A stretch of 64,000 nucleotides of DNA from Leptolyngbyaceae cyanobacterium JSC-12 (lineage in GTDB: Bacteria; Cyanobacteriota; Cyanobacteriia; Leptolyngbyales; Leptolyngbyaceae), in assembly GCA_000309945.1 (NCBI GenBank), contig CM001633.1:133264-197263 (forward strand), read 5' to 3'. The notes under the pieces are model-generated. The model ran no database searches. It was not told the origin of the DNA and saw only the letters and a program-made list of their open reading frames with translations. Below, piece by piece: positions 9,271 through 20,142 of this stretch. Made by a program: the position numbers and the translations under genes. Every line of letters begins with the position of its first letter. Position 1 is the stretch's first letter.

Positions 9271-9350
9271 TTTTCTACTGCCTCTCGCCATTCACCAAAC
9301 CACTCCTTCCATTCTCCCACCTTCCATACCCTTTTAAGAAAAGTAACGCT

Positions 9351-9686
9351 ATGCTCAAACTCCTTGGAATCATTTTCACAACTGCTATGTTGACGGTTTT
9401 ATTGCTTCAAGGACGTTCTAGCGCCCAATCCCCGATTAATCTACAGGCAGATATTTATAGCCTGCGGTCAGAAGTTAGCCAACTCCGGGCTGAAATTTCT
9501 CAACTGCGATCGCAACGGGGTTTTACACCCTCTACACCCACATCTGCGCCCTCTCGCCGTGTTCGTTCTCCCGAACTCACTGATGAGCAGATAATTGATC
9601 GATTAGCAACCTTAGCAATTGAAGCCAAAGATCGCCTGAATGCGTTAGAGAGTAGAGTTTCAGGCTTGGAAAAGCGCCTTCGCTAG
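9351..9686 (+). CDS. Exported coiled-coil protein of unknown function
   Basis: A 111-residue protein with a signal peptide (LLGIIFTTAMLTVLLLQGRSSAQ, cleavage likely after SSA or SAQ). Next come a leucine heptad segment (IYSLRSEVSQLRAEISQLRS), a Ser/Thr/Pro linker and a second helix ending in LESRVSGLEKRLR. The two heptad segments suggest a periplasmic or lumenal oligomer. It diverges from cyanoP with only 80 bp between the two starts. I do not recognise a named family, although such short exported coiled coils are common in cyanobacteria. Confidence 0.7.
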   Translation: MLKLLGIIFTTAMLTVLLLQGRSSAQSPINLQADIYSLRSEVSQLRAEISQLRSQRGFTPSTPTSAPSRRVRSPELTDEQIIDRLATLAIEAKDRLNALESRVSGLEKRLR

Positions 9687-9972
9687 AACAGCCTTGATTA
9701 CTAAATCATTCACTGTAGAATAGCCCTACTCTTTGCTGCACAACTCAGCCGAGCTTGAGGAAATATCGAAGATTTACAGACAGCAGATGGAAATAGCTAA
9801 ACAGCAAGCAGAGAATATTGAATGATTGTCACCGGGGACAGATAGTCAGATCGATTCGATCGCTATTTGCCATCACACCAGAACTAAATCACCGATCAAT
9901 TTCTTGACAACTGACTTGCTGGAATGGGATCTGTGGATGTGCAGCAAAAGAGGCAGGGGCGAGAAGCAAGGC

Positions 9973-11163
9973 ATGAGTATCAGTCTGTGCATGATTGTGA
10001 GAGATGAGGAAGCCACTCTAGGAGAATGCTTAGAGAGTGTGCGCGATCTGGTGGATGACATGATTGTGCTCGATACGGGTTCCAGCGATCGCACTATTGA
10101 GATTGCCCAAGCTGCTGGAGCCAAAGTATCTTCCTGCGAATGGCAGAATGATTTTGCCGCCGCCCGGAATGCAGCCCTGAAGCAAGTTGAGAGCGAGTGG
10201 GTGTTAGTTTTAGATGCGGATGAAGTGCTGGTGCCCGAAATCATTCCAGTTCTGAAGGTTGCCACCCAGGATGAGCATTGCCTGGTGGTAAATTTAGTCC
10301 GCCAAGAGTTAGGAGCCAAGCAAGTTCCTTACTCTCTAGTATCGCGATTGTTTCGCAAGCATCCAGATCTTACCTTTACCCGTGCTTATCACGAATCAAT
10401 CGATGACAGTGTGTTGAGTTTAATTGCACGAGAACCCCACTGGAGAGTGCTGGAACTGGCAGAGGTTGCCATTCGCCACACGGGGTATGAGGCAGATGCG
10501 ATCGCCCAACGTCGTAAAGTCGAACGAGCACGTTCCATCCTGGAAAGCTACCTGGCAACTCATCCTGATGATCCCTATACTTGCAATAAATTGGGGTCAC
10601 TGTACTTAGATGCTGGAGAAGTTGAGAAAGGGCGAGATCTGTTACAACGAGGATTGCAACAAACAGCATCACTTGAACCAGCAGTTTGTTACGAGTTGAA
10701 TTACCATCTGGCATGTACTTACAGCCAGTCGGGAGAATTTGATCAGGCAGAAAAATACTTCCAGGCTGCCGTTGAGCAACCGATTTCGCCTTACCTCAAG
10801 CTAGGAGCCTACAACAATTGGGGCACAATGCGGATGCAGCAAAACAATCCCGTTGCTGCTGTCATTCTGTTCCAAAAAGCGGTAGAAACTGATTTGGGCT
10901 TTGCTTTAGGTTTTTTTAATTTAGCAACTGCCCTGAAAGCAGCAGGTAAATTAGAAGGCGCGATCGCGTGCTATCAACGAGCTATCGAACTAGAACCCAC
11001 CTACGCTGAAGCCTATCAGGGATTAGGAGCAGCCTGGCTCAAGGGCGGACGGGTATTTGAAAGCCTGGAGTCATTTCGGAAAGCGATCGCCCTGTACCAG
11101 CAGCAAGGTTCTCCAGAAGGCGATCGCCTCCAACAAGTGCTCAGAGAGATGAATCTAGGCTAA
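9973..11163 (+). CDS. Family 2 glycosyltransferase with C-terminal TPR repeats
   Basis: The N-terminal GT-A domain starts at SISLCMIVRDEEATLGECL and has the LDTGSSDRT motif and the metal/nucleotide-sugar Asp pair in VLVLDADEVL (D81, D83). It resembles WaaE/KdtX-type family 2 enzymes of about 220 residues. The second half is a set of at least four tetratricopeptide repeats (for example YTCNKLGSLYLDAGEVEKG and FFNLATALKAAGKLEGAIAC). The ATG at 9973 was chosen because the conserved domain starts there; the frame extends to 9826 with unlikely sequence. The sugar donor and acceptor cannot be told from sequence. Envelope polysaccharide or protein glycosylation is a reasonable guess. Confidence 0.8.
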   Translation: MSISLCMIVRDEEATLGECLESVRDLVDDMIVLDTGSSDRTIEIAQAAGAKVSSCEWQNDFAAARNAALKQVESEWVLVLDADEVLVPEIIPVLKVATQDEHCLVVNLVRQELGAKQVPYSLVSRLFRKHPDLTFTRAYHESIDDSVLSLIAREPHWRVLELAEVAIRHTGYEADAIAQRRKVERARSILESYLATHPDDPYTCNKLGSLYLDAGEVEKGRDLLQRGLQQTASLEPAVCYELNYHLACTYSQSGEFDQAEKYFQAAVEQPISPYLKLGAYNNWGTMRMQQNNPVAAVILFQKAVETDLGFALGFFNLATALKAAGKLEGAIACYQRAIELEPTYAEAYQGLGAAWLKGGRVFESLESFRKAIALYQQQGSPEGDRLQQVLREMNLG

Positions 11164-11281
11164 CCATGTCCTGCATTGCACCTGTTGGGGCTGAGCCAAC
11201 ACCTTCTGAACAGGAAAGTAATGTCTACCAATACCAATTACTAAGGCAGACCGAACCATTTCAAGAATTATTATTGTGCTA

Positions 11282-12580
11282 TTATTGTGCTCGAAATTTC
11301 ACTTTCAGTCCATCTTTGGGGCGGCGTGTGGGAATAATTGCAGCGTCCAAATTCTGATCAGGTAAGATTTCCCACTGGTAGTAGCGTAACAACTGAGCCA
11401 TTACTAGTTTCATCTCTAATTTGGCAAATGCCATACCGATGCAGATGCGAGAACCACCACCAAATCCAATCAGATGGTAGGGTTGGGGCTTTGCCTCTTG
11501 CCGTTCTGGGCTGAAGCGATCGGGATCAAACTGCTCAGGGTTTCTGTACACATGACTCAAACGATGTGTCTGCAAGATGGAGTATTGCAATAACCATCCT
11601 TTCGGCACATGATAACCATTAAACTCAAACGGTTTGATCACACCCCGAAAACCACCTGCAACAGGAGGATGAAGCCGTTCGATTTCGCTCAACACCTGAT
11701 CTAGATAGGGCATTTTGCTAACCTCATCCAGGGTGGGAGATGCAGAGGATGGGGAAGCGAGAAATTGGGTCTGCTCAATACGGGCGGTTCGCAATATCTC
11801 TGGATGGCGGGCAAGTTCCAGACAAGCCCAGGTGAGCATAGCGGTGGTGGTTTCGTGTCCGGCGAAGAGCAGCAATAATGCCTGGTCACGAATTTCGGAG
11901 AGGGAGAGCGTATCGCCAGTTTCGTCTACTGCTTGAATTAGTAAACTCAGGGCATCGTTGCTGGGCTGCTGTTGCCGCTCTTGAATCACGGTTGTCAGGT
12001 GTGCCAGCAGTTGCTTGCGGGCATTGAGGGATTGCCAAAAATTTGCCCCAAATAGCCCATTGGTGAGTTGGGTGAACAGGCGACTGAGACGGGCAGTGTC
12101 CTGTCCAGGTGGAGTGCCGAGAAAAATCTGACTGGCAATATCAAAAGTGAGTTGTTTGAACTCGGTATACCAGGCAAATTCACCCAACTGCTCCCACTTT
12201 TGTAAATAGGTTTTGGTAATAGCGTTGATGGTTGCAACGTATTTCGACAAAGCAGGACCATGAAAGGCTGGCATCATCAACTTGCGATTACGGCGATGTT
12301 CCTCGCCTTCTTGCACAAACAGCGATCGCCCCAACAAGATCTTAAACGTCAGGGGCCAGCCTTCCCGCCATGACAAATACTCCATCCCGTTGGACAGGAC
12401 AAACTCTGCCGCTTCCGGTCCCACCATAAACACCGAATTCCGCCCCAACACCTGCGTTCTAAAAATCGATCCATACTGCTCGTAGCGCTTTTTGACAAAA
12501 TCTGGGTCAGTAATAAACTGCCAGGTTTCGCCCCAAAAAGGCAAGCTGGGATTGCCAGGGGGTAAGGAAAGAGAGGACAT
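11282..12580 (-). CDS. Cytochrome P450, CYP120-like
   Basis: A 432-residue soluble P450. The heme-binding motif FGGGSRICIG places the thiolate ligand at C380. The I-helix oxygen-activation motif is FAGHETTTA and the K-helix ExxR is EIER before LHPP. The N-terminus (LPPGNPSLPFWGETWQFITDP) is close in style to CYP120A1 of Synechocystis, which hydroxylates retinoic acid and related retinoids, and to the CYP26 group, so a retinoid or carotenoid-derived substrate is inferred. It is divergent from groEL, with 166 bp between the start codons. An 11-bp tandem duplication (ATTATTGTGCT twice, about 11270-11291) touches the stop end. Confidence 0.88.
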   Translation of the reverse strand: MSSLSLPPGNPSLPFWGETWQFITDPDFVKKRYEQYGSIFRTQVLGRNSVFMVGPEAAEFVLSNGMEYLSWREGWPLTFKILLGRSLFVQEGEEHRRNRKLMMPAFHGPALSKYVATINAITKTYLQKWEQLGEFAWYTEFKQLTFDIASQIFLGTPPGQDTARLSRLFTQLTNGLFGANFWQSLNARKQLLAHLTTVIQERQQQPSNDALSLLIQAVDETGDTLSLSEIRDQALLLLFAGHETTTAMLTWACLELARHPEILRTARIEQTQFLASPSSASPTLDEVSKMPYLDQVLSEIERLHPPVAGGFRGVIKPFEFNGYHVPKGWLLQYSILQTHRLSHVYRNPEQFDPDRFSPERQEAKPQPYHLIGFGGGSRICIGMAFAKLEMKLVMAQLLRYYQWEILPDQNLDAAIIPTRRPKDGLKVKFRAQ

Positions 12581-12632
12581 AGAAAAGAGGATAATTGTGA
12601 TTCACCATGAGCAGCAGATTATCATGCTATGA

Positions 12633-14396
<1,764 letters not shown>

Positions 14397-14430
14397 GTTC
14401 CCGTGTACTGCTGAAGTAATACCGCTGAAG

Positions 14431-14590
14431 TAGAAAAACTGGAAATGGGAAATTGGGAAGGTTAGGGGATTGATGGGGGATAGTGAGCCGGTCAGGGATT
14501 GAAAATCAACAGATTGGCTAAAATCTGTAATCTAAAATCTCCCCTAACTCTCTCATCTCCTATATCGCCATTCCCAATTCCCCACAGCCT
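14431..14590. repeat. Dispersed intergenic repeat between groEL and the TetR gene
   Basis: The 429-bp gap 14397-14825 has no gene. Its first part is a purine-rich arm (GGGAAATTGGGAAGG, then TTAGGGGATTGATGG) and, after CAGATTGG...AATCTGTAATC, a complementary pyrimidine-rich arm with TAATCTAAAATCTCCCCTAA and CCATTCCCAATTCCCC. It therefore forms an imperfect long inverted repeat. The AATCTAAAATCT core recurs at 44625 and 56535. The rest of the gap (14600-14825) is AT-rich with nothing recognised. Confidence 0.6.
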
Positions 14591-14825
14591 AAGTTTCACC
14601 ATTTGCCTGATTGGTTAGATTAAATTGGAGGGTAATGTAGTTGTTCAACAAAGGAATAAGAACTTAGGACGAATAATATACCTAAAAAGTAGTCCACCAA
14701 ATATCGTTAATGCAGTATTTTATACGCCCTTTTCTGAGTCGCTTCATTTTTTCTGACTGGATAGCAATTAAGTAGTTAATATGAACTACTACCATGATAA
14801 AAATAGTCATTGGCGTTTTGTTGAC

Positions 14826-15458
14826 CTAGATTTCGTAGGTTTGTAAATAGGCAGTGAGCAAGGTTTTAGTTTCAGCAATCAGTTGAATTCGGAACGTGCG
14901 ATCGCGGGTATGAGAAAGCCACAGCAATTCATTCACAACTTTGATGGCAGTCATCGCAATTAGCTCACATTTCTCTGGCGTTAAAGAAGCATTTCGTTGT
15001 GCCAGGAATTGGGCAAATGCTACCAAAATTTGCTGATCGTATTCATCAAGGTTCCTGGCATCAGCAACCGTCATTAAATCGATCAAGTGGTTTAGCACGG
15101 CGCGATAGCCAGGATGATCGGTCGCAAATTGATCAAAGGCATCTACCACACGATCAACATATTCTGCAATTGGAGCATCTGCCATTGCCGCATGAAGCTG
15201 CACAAACAATCGATACTCTTGCTCAAAATATCGGTCGGCTAATGCCTTCAGCAACGCTTCTTTATCTGGAAAAAACTGATAAAGCGTCCCAACGGGCACC
15301 TCTGCCCGTGTTGCGATCGCTCGTGTAGTGGTTTGGTCATACCCCACTTCAATAAAGAGTTGTTCTGCCACATCAAGAATCCGATTCACTCGCTCTTGAC
15401 TGCGGGCTTGCTTGGGTTGTCGCCGTATTTTGGCAGGTTTCTGGAGATCGGGTGCCAT
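14826..15458 (-). CDS. TetR/AcrR-family repressor
   Basis: A 210-residue regulator. The N-terminal DNA-binding domain runs from KQARSQERVNRILDVAEQLF through TTRAIATRAEVPVGTLYQFF to KEALLKALADRYF, a textbook TetR helix-turn-helix at about residues 18-75. The C-terminal part is the variable ligand-binding and dimerisation domain. It is divergent from the Coq4-like gene with 97 bp between starts and a perfect palindrome in between, so it probably represses itself and that gene. The inducer is unknown. Confidence 0.88.
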   Translation of the reverse strand: MAPDLQKPAKIRRQPKQARSQERVNRILDVAEQLFIEVGYDQTTTRAIATRAEVPVGTLYQFFPDKEALLKALADRYFEQEYRLFVQLHAAMADAPIAEYVDRVVDAFDQFATDHPGYRAVLNHLIDLMTVADARNLDEYDQQILVAFAQFLAQRNASLTPEKCELIAMTAIKVVNELLWLSHTRDRTFRIQLIAETKTLLTAYLQTYEI

Positions 15459-15480
15459 AGTCCACTTTCATGATTGACAA

Positions 15481-15501
15481 AATATGAACATCATTCATAT
15501 T
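15481..15501. promoter_or_regulatory. Putative TetR operator
   Basis: A perfect inverted repeat, AATATGAA-N5-TTCATATT, sits 22 bp upstream of the TetR start and 54 bp upstream of the Coq4-like start. Size, symmetry and place between divergent genes are those of a TetR-family operator. A weaker ATGAA...TTCAT pair follows at about 15502-15524. Confidence 0.75.
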
Positions 15502-15555
15502 ATGAAAAGGTGAGCGACGTTCATGTTTAATCTCATCCTATCAGTGGAGGTCACG

Positions 15556-16275
15556 ATGAAGTTAATCACATCTCCCACCAGCCAACTCAACTCCAATTCG
15601 CCCCTTAATCGGCAACCAATCGCCACTTTAAAGGGATGGTTGCGGACATTCCAAGGTGCAAAAGCATTTCTGGCGATCTTGTTGGATAACAGCGGCAATC
15701 TAGACCTGATTGATGAGTTGGGTTTTAGTTTACTGGATAGTCCTGCCTTTCAGCTTGCCATAGCAGAGATGAAACACGATCCTGATGTTGCGGCTATCCT
15801 TGCCGAGCGGTACATGGCTCCAGATCACAATCTAGGAGCGTTGTTGCAATTACCACCAGACTCATTGGGCTACAAATATGCCAGCCATTTACAGCAGGCA
15901 GGATTTGAACCCATTATGATTAACCTTCCCATTACATCAGAGAGCCGTTATGTGGAAAATCGCTGGCAACAAACCCATGACATCTGGCATGTGATTACCG
16001 GATTTGATACCAGTGAGATTGGCGAAATTGGGCTGCAAGCGTTTTATCTGGCGCAGTTTCGGCTACCGTTATCGAGTTTGCTGATTGCCAACGCGCTGAT
16101 TGCCGCGACGGTGTTCCAACCGGAAGCCTTATCACCGTTGTTGACAGCGATCGCGCGGGGTTGGGAAATGGGTCAAACTGCCAAACCATTGATTGCGCAA
16201 AAGTGGGAGGAAGCCTGGGAAAAACCCGTTTTGGTCTGGCGACAAGAATTAAATGTGCAACCAATCACACTATGA
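15556..16275 (+). CDS. Coq4-family protein
   Basis: About 239 residues from the ATG at 15556, which has a GGAGG site; the frame extends 11 codons upstream. It carries the COQ4 metal motif HDx2Hx11E intact as H141, D142, H145 and E157 within QQTHDIWHVITGF. In eukaryotes and some proteobacteria COQ4 organises ubiquinone synthesis and has recently been linked to C1 decarboxylation and hydroxylation of the ring. Cyanobacteria make plastoquinone and phylloquinone, not ubiquinone, so the substrate here is open. The divergent TetR gene and its palindrome suggest inducible expression. The last base pairs overlap a small ORF as ATGA. Confidence 0.82.
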   Translation: MKLITSPTSQLNSNSPLNRQPIATLKGWLRTFQGAKAFLAILLDNSGNLDLIDELGFSLLDSPAFQLAIAEMKHDPDVAAILAERYMAPDHNLGALLQLPPDSLGYKYASHLQQAGFEPIMINLPITSESRYVENRWQQTHDIWHVITGFDTSEIGEIGLQAFYLAQFRLPLSSLLIANALIAATVFQPEALSPLLTAIARGWEMGQTAKPLIAQKWEEAWEKPVLVWRQELNVQPITL

Positions 16276-16478
16276 CGAAATGCTGTCTCTGTTGGCGTGC
16301 TATGCGTCTCACTTACCCCTGGTTACCGCTCCTGATTATGGGTTGGCGCACATTAAAAGCCTCTGGGCTGGACCGCGATCACACTCAGGTTCGCTTCTGG
16401 CTTTTGTTAAACCGGATTGATTTTGCAAATCTGTGGGCGATCGCGCTAGAAATGATCCAACCTGAATATTGGGCATGA
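16272..16478 (+). CDS. Possible small translationally coupled ORF
   Basis: An ATG at 16272 overlaps the Coq4 stop (ATGA), giving a 68-residue frame rich in Leu, Trp and Arg and ending in ALEMIQPEYWA. The overlap is typical of coupled genes, but the composition is odd (CCLCWRAMRL near the start) and a second frame over the same DNA also stays open for about 50 codons. No family is recognised. It may be a decayed gene end and not a working protein. Confidence 0.3.
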   Translation: MTKCCLCWRAMRLTYPWLPLLIMGWRTLKASGLDRDHTQVRFWLLLNRIDFANLWAIALEMIQPEYWA

Positions 16479-16488
16479 ATCAGGGTTT

Positions 16489-16574
16489 ACCGCAGGTAAG
16501 TTTGCCTGTTTTGGCATTACTGACCTGCGGTTGAGGTTGACCTTAGTGCAAGCTATCGGGTGATGCTTGCTTTT
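16489..16574. terminator. Terminator region between convergent genes
   Basis: Two inverted repeats lie between the Coq4 unit and the convergent DUF4347 gene. ACCGCAGGT...ACCTGCGGT (16489-16531) is a 9-bp perfect pair with a long loop. GCAAGC...GCTTGC (16548-16570) is followed by TTTT on the plus strand. The second is a reasonable plus-strand terminator for the Coq4 unit. Confidence 0.5.
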
Positions 16575-16579
16575 AGCCT

Positions 16580-19500
16580 TTAGGCGAATAAGAACCGGGC
16601 TGTATTGCTACTTGCCAGGTTTAGTCCCAATGTATCGGCTGTGAAGCCGCTGACATTCCGTAACTCTAGCAACAATTGCCCCGTGCCAAATCCAGCATTT
16701 TCGGCAATACCATCGCTGAGACGGAAAAATGTGCTGCTACCATTACTGATGACATCAATTGCGTCAACGCCTTCAAAGCTGAGTAAGTCTCCACCTGTCC
16801 CGCGAGTAAATTCACTCACAACATTGAAGCCATTATCGACACCCCGGTAAACCACGGTATCAATGTCAGTGTCCACACCAAGACTCAGGATGTTATTGCC
16901 TGATCCGCCATTGAGAGTGTCGGCACCCAGCCCGCCAATCAAAATGTCGTCACCATCGCCGCCGCGTAGCAGATCATCCCCACTCAACCCATCGAGAATG
17001 TCATTGCCTCCCTGAGCATTAATCACATCGTTGGAGTTATCAAAGCCAGTGACGACATTATCCAGGTTATTGAGGAATGTGACACTATTTTGGCGCAACA
17101 CCTGATTGATGATTGCATCCGCATTGATCACATCAAAGCTGTCTTGAACAGCAGTTTCACTGTTGAACAAGATATTGCCCAAATTTACACTGGCTCCAGT
17201 CTCAACGCGGAGATTATCCAGGTTTTCAAGAGCAAAGTTCTGGAGAATAACCTTAGTAGTGCTATTACCTTCAAAGGTGATTTCTAAATCACTACCGGCT
17301 TGAGTCAGCAGCATGTTTCTAGCAGTGAATTCAGCCCCAGAGAACTTCAACGTGTCAACCTCTGCAATGATGTCTGATGTTGGATTGACACCCACTCCAA
17401 CACCACCAAAATTCTGAATCACTGTGGTTTCGATAGGAATGTCAAAGGTTTTGGCACCACCTGCTCCATCCAGAAGGTCGTTAACTCCGCGAATTGTGAC
17501 GGTGACGATTTCTGTGGCAGTTGCGCGGTTGTTATCACTCACGGTATAGCGGAAGCGATCGCTGGCAGTTTGCCCAGCATTGAGTGCCTGAAACGCAGTG
17601 CCCGGATCATAGGTTAGGGTACCATCTGGGTTACGTGTCACGCGACCTAATGTTCCAGTCGTGTCAATGGTGACAATTCTTAAGACATCAGTGATATCCG
17701 GATCGCGATCGTTCGCCAATACATCAACCGTTACAGCGGTATCTTCATCAGTGGCGATCGCATCGGGCTGGGTGATAGGCGGGCGATTCACAAACCGAAC
17801 ATTGCCGAAAATATTGGCGTTATCTGTGGCAAGGTTCAGCGCATTCGATGCCTGATTGTTCAGGAACGAGATACCTGCCGACTCAAAGTTTGCACCCTGC
17901 ACGATGATTTGCGCGTTGGCATTTGGGTTGGCAAAAATCGCGCCTCCTTTACCCTGTCCAGCAGTACCGGCGACAACTCGTTCACCCGAAATTGATGGTG
18001 GAGTGAGTCCGCCCAGACCGCCAATTGAGAGATTATTTTGGAAGGTGGTATTACTCAACGTCAGAGTGCCTTCCCGTAGGAAGATCGCACCGCCTAAACC
18101 AGCGCCGCCACCACCAGCACCCACCGATCCTCCAGTCCCTGGATTGTCACCAGATGCATTGGAGATGCCATTTCTACCCTGTGTACCACTGGCACCGTTG
18201 CCACCAAATTGACCACCCACTCCGCCAGCTCCAGCAGCGCCACCCACGCCAACCGGAGCTGGGACGAAAAAGCCCAAAATATTGGCCCCACCGCCGCCGC
18301 CAGCACCGCCGCCGCCGCCGCCACCGCCAAAGCCGCCGTTGCCACCATTGCCGCCGTTGCCGCCATTACGACCGCCAAACGCAACACCCGCGCCACCAGC
18401 ACCGCCGCCGCCACTGCCACCAGCACCGCCGCCACTGCCGAAGGGTCCCGTACCGCCGTTACTACCGTTGCCGCCCGGAGTGCGATCGTTGCCAGCTGCG
18501 GTACGCCCGGCTGCTCCTCCTCTGCCGCCAGCCCCCAAAGAAATACTATTGTTCAGGAAGTTAGCAAAGCCGCCGTTGCCGCCGGTTGCGCCAGCGAAGC
18601 CATCGCCAGAATCCTGACCACCCCGTCCGCCAGCATTTGCTACACCATTGGCACCATTGCCACCGATTGCCTGGTTGTCAATAAAGCGCATATTGTCTAG
18701 CGTAACGTTGCCGCTGTTGATTACCAGGGCACCACCTAAGCCAGCGCCGCCGCCACCGCCGCCGCTCAGTCCTGGTCGTCCAAAGGCTCGCCCGCCTGTA
18801 ATCGTCAGGTTGGAAAAGGTCACATCAGTGTTAGACCCATCAACTTCAAAGATTTGATGCTGTCCGCCGCCATTGATGATGAGGTTGCCATTGCCGATGA
18901 AATTAGTGTCATCTCGAATGGTGGGTAAAGACAAAGTCAGATTAATCAAACCGGAAACGCCAGTGAGGTCAATGGTGTCTGCTCCAGGGGTGCGGTTTGC
19001 TTGCAGAATCGCTTCAATTAGGGTGGTTACACCATCTCCGTCGTTGATGGCATTGCCTGTGCTGGTAACAGCGATCGTGCCGAGCACTCCTGGATAAGCT
19101 TCCTGAAGTTCTTGCGAGAACGCCACTGGAGTTTGAACTGGGCCGATCTGAACTTCCAGTTCCCAGTTCCCGCCCAGGGCTGCATTGCCTGTAGGATAGG
19201 CGGTTGCGGCAACATTGGCACCAGTATAGTGGTGGATTTGTTGGAGAAACCATTGGGACGTACTGGCTGATTCCGATGCTGCGACGTGACAGCCATAAAT
19301 CAACAGATCCGCGCTTGGCTGCAAGGCATATCGCCACTGCCATAGATCAAAGGCGTAGGCTTGCAGGGTATGGAGATTGAGGTGAGTGCTGCCAAGTTGA
19401 ATACTACCAGGTGCACCATGAGACACAATATGGAGTGCCGTAATCCCGGTTTGCTTATGCAAAATTTCCGTGATTTGGGTGACGCCATCCCGATCGCGAG

Positions 19501-19672
19501 CCAGCATTACAACCGGAATTGTTGGATCAATTCCAGCAATCAACTCATCCAGGTCATCTAATTGGGCATCTAGAATCAGCAGTTCAGAACTGCGATCGCG
19601 CCAGACCGGAGTAGTCAAGTTGTCAACAGAATTAGCATGAAAAAGTTGGGCAACAGAAATTGGGGCTAACAT
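16580..19672 (-). CDS. Large surface protein: DUF4347, Gly-rich beta-helix, cadherin-like and RTX repeats
   Basis: A 1030-residue probable secreted protein. Residues about 20-190 are a DUF4347 domain with HIVSHGAPG (H85) and LLIYGCHVA (C128), a His/Cys pair in clan CD-like order. Residues about 200-300 look like a pectin-lyase-like right-handed helix. Residues about 300-535 are extremely Gly-rich (runs of GG/GA/GN), interrupted by helix rungs such as NSGNVTLDNMRFIDNQAIGG. A cadherin-like/tandem-95 domain follows (DEDTAVTVDVLANDRDP) at about 640-735. RTX nonapeptides (GGDGDDILIGGLGAD) occupy about 888-928 and bind Ca2+. There is no N-terminal signal; RTX proteins normally leave by type I secretion with a C-terminal signal. 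Adhesion or a sheath role is inferred. Confidence 0.82.
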   Translation of the reverse strand: MLAPISVAQLFHANSVDNLTTPVWRDRSSELLILDAQLDDLDELIAGIDPTIPVVMLARDRDGVTQITEILHKQTGITALHIVSHGAPGSIQLGSTHLNLHTLQAYAFDLWQWRYALQPSADLLIYGCHVAASESASTSQWFLQQIHHYTGANVAATAYPTGNAALGGNWELEVQIGPVQTPVAFSQELQEAYPGVLGTIAVTSTGNAINDGDGVTTLIEAILQANRTPGADTIDLTGVSGLINLTLSLPTIRDDTNFIGNGNLIINGGGQHQIFEVDGSNTDVTFSNLTITGGRAFGRPGLSGGGGGGAGLGGALVINSGNVTLDNMRFIDNQAIGGNGANGVANAGGRGGQDSGDGFAGATGGNGGFANFLNNSISLGAGGRGGAAGRTAAGNDRTPGGNGSNGGTGPFGSGGGAGGSGGGGAGGAGVAFGGRNGGNGGNGGNGGFGGGGGGGGAGGGGGANILGFFVPAPVGVGGAAGAGGVGGQFGGNGASGTQGRNGISNASGDNPGTGGSVGAGGGGAGLGGAIFLREGTLTLSNTTFQNNLSIGGLGGLTPPSISGERVVAGTAGQGKGGAIFANPNANAQIIVQGANFESAGISFLNNQASNALNLATDNANIFGNVRFVNRPPITQPDAIATDEDTAVTVDVLANDRDPDITDVLRIVTIDTTGTLGRVTRNPDGTLTYDPGTAFQALNAGQTASDRFRYTVSDNNRATATEIVTVTIRGVNDLLDGAGGAKTFDIPIETTVIQNFGGVGVGVNPTSDIIAEVDTLKFSGAEFTARNMLLTQAGSDLEITFEGNSTTKVILQNFALENLDNLRVETGASVNLGNILFNSETAVQDSFDVINADAIINQVLRQNSVTFLNNLDNVVTGFDNSNDVINAQGGNDILDGLSGDDLLRGGDGDDILIGGLGADTLNGGSGNNILSLGVDTDIDTVVYRGVDNGFNVVSEFTRGTGGDLLSFEGVDAIDVISNGSSTFFRLSDGIAENAGFGTGQLLLELRNVSGFTADTLGLNLASSNTARFLFA

Positions 19673-19921
19673 TCAGATTTCTCCTTCGAGGTAAAACGTG
19701 AAATATCCTCAACAGGGTTTCGTTTTCTTACACGATGGAAAAATCAGGAGTATGCAAATACTGCTGGATTAAACCCATGATGCAGCCATGAATGCGTCAA
19801 GTAAGCTTGGGACACCAGCGCGTGATTCTCTGTAAAGATTTGGGAAAACTAACCCTATCCTGATGTGGTTTTATCTGAGCTTTCATTAGGGGTTGGTCCT
19901 TCAAAGAACGATGTTTTGCTC

Positions 19922-20056
19922 ATGATGAAAATTTCCTCTAAGTTGCTTGGAAGCTTTATTGGTATTTCTCTATTAACTGGAATTGTTGGTGCAGTTGCTA
20001 TTATTCAAAGTCAAAAAATTGCTGAAACCTTAGCGATCGCCCTGACACATCACTGA
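19922..20056 (+). pseudogene. N-terminal fragment of a membrane sensor kinase or chemoreceptor
   Basis: Starting at ATG 19922 the peptide MMKISSKLLGSFIGISLLTG continues as a strong transmembrane helix (IVGAVAIIQSQKIAETLAIA), which is how many cyanobacterial sensor histidine kinases begin. It stops five codons after a HIP1 octamer at 20033-20040 (LTHH*). A kinase C-terminal fragment lies on the same strand at 22205-22546, so the two may be the ends of one broken gene, but nothing in the sequence proves it. Confidence 0.6.
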
Positions 20057-20142
20057 TGCAGGTGTTTAATCAATTTCGCTCCAACGCTCAAAAGTGACAT
20101 TGAAATCGTGGACTTCGAGGTCGTATAGCTCTACGCAGGTGC

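Noticed and set aside
11166-11357. Small plus-strand ORF after the glycosyltransferase
   Set aside because: It overlaps the end of the P450 gene, has no ribosome site and no protein-like pattern.
18025-18700. Long Pro/Arg/Ala-rich open frames on the plus strand
   Set aside because: They are antisense shadows of the Gly-rich block (GGN codons) of the minus-strand surface protein; repetitive GC-rich codons keep all frames open.
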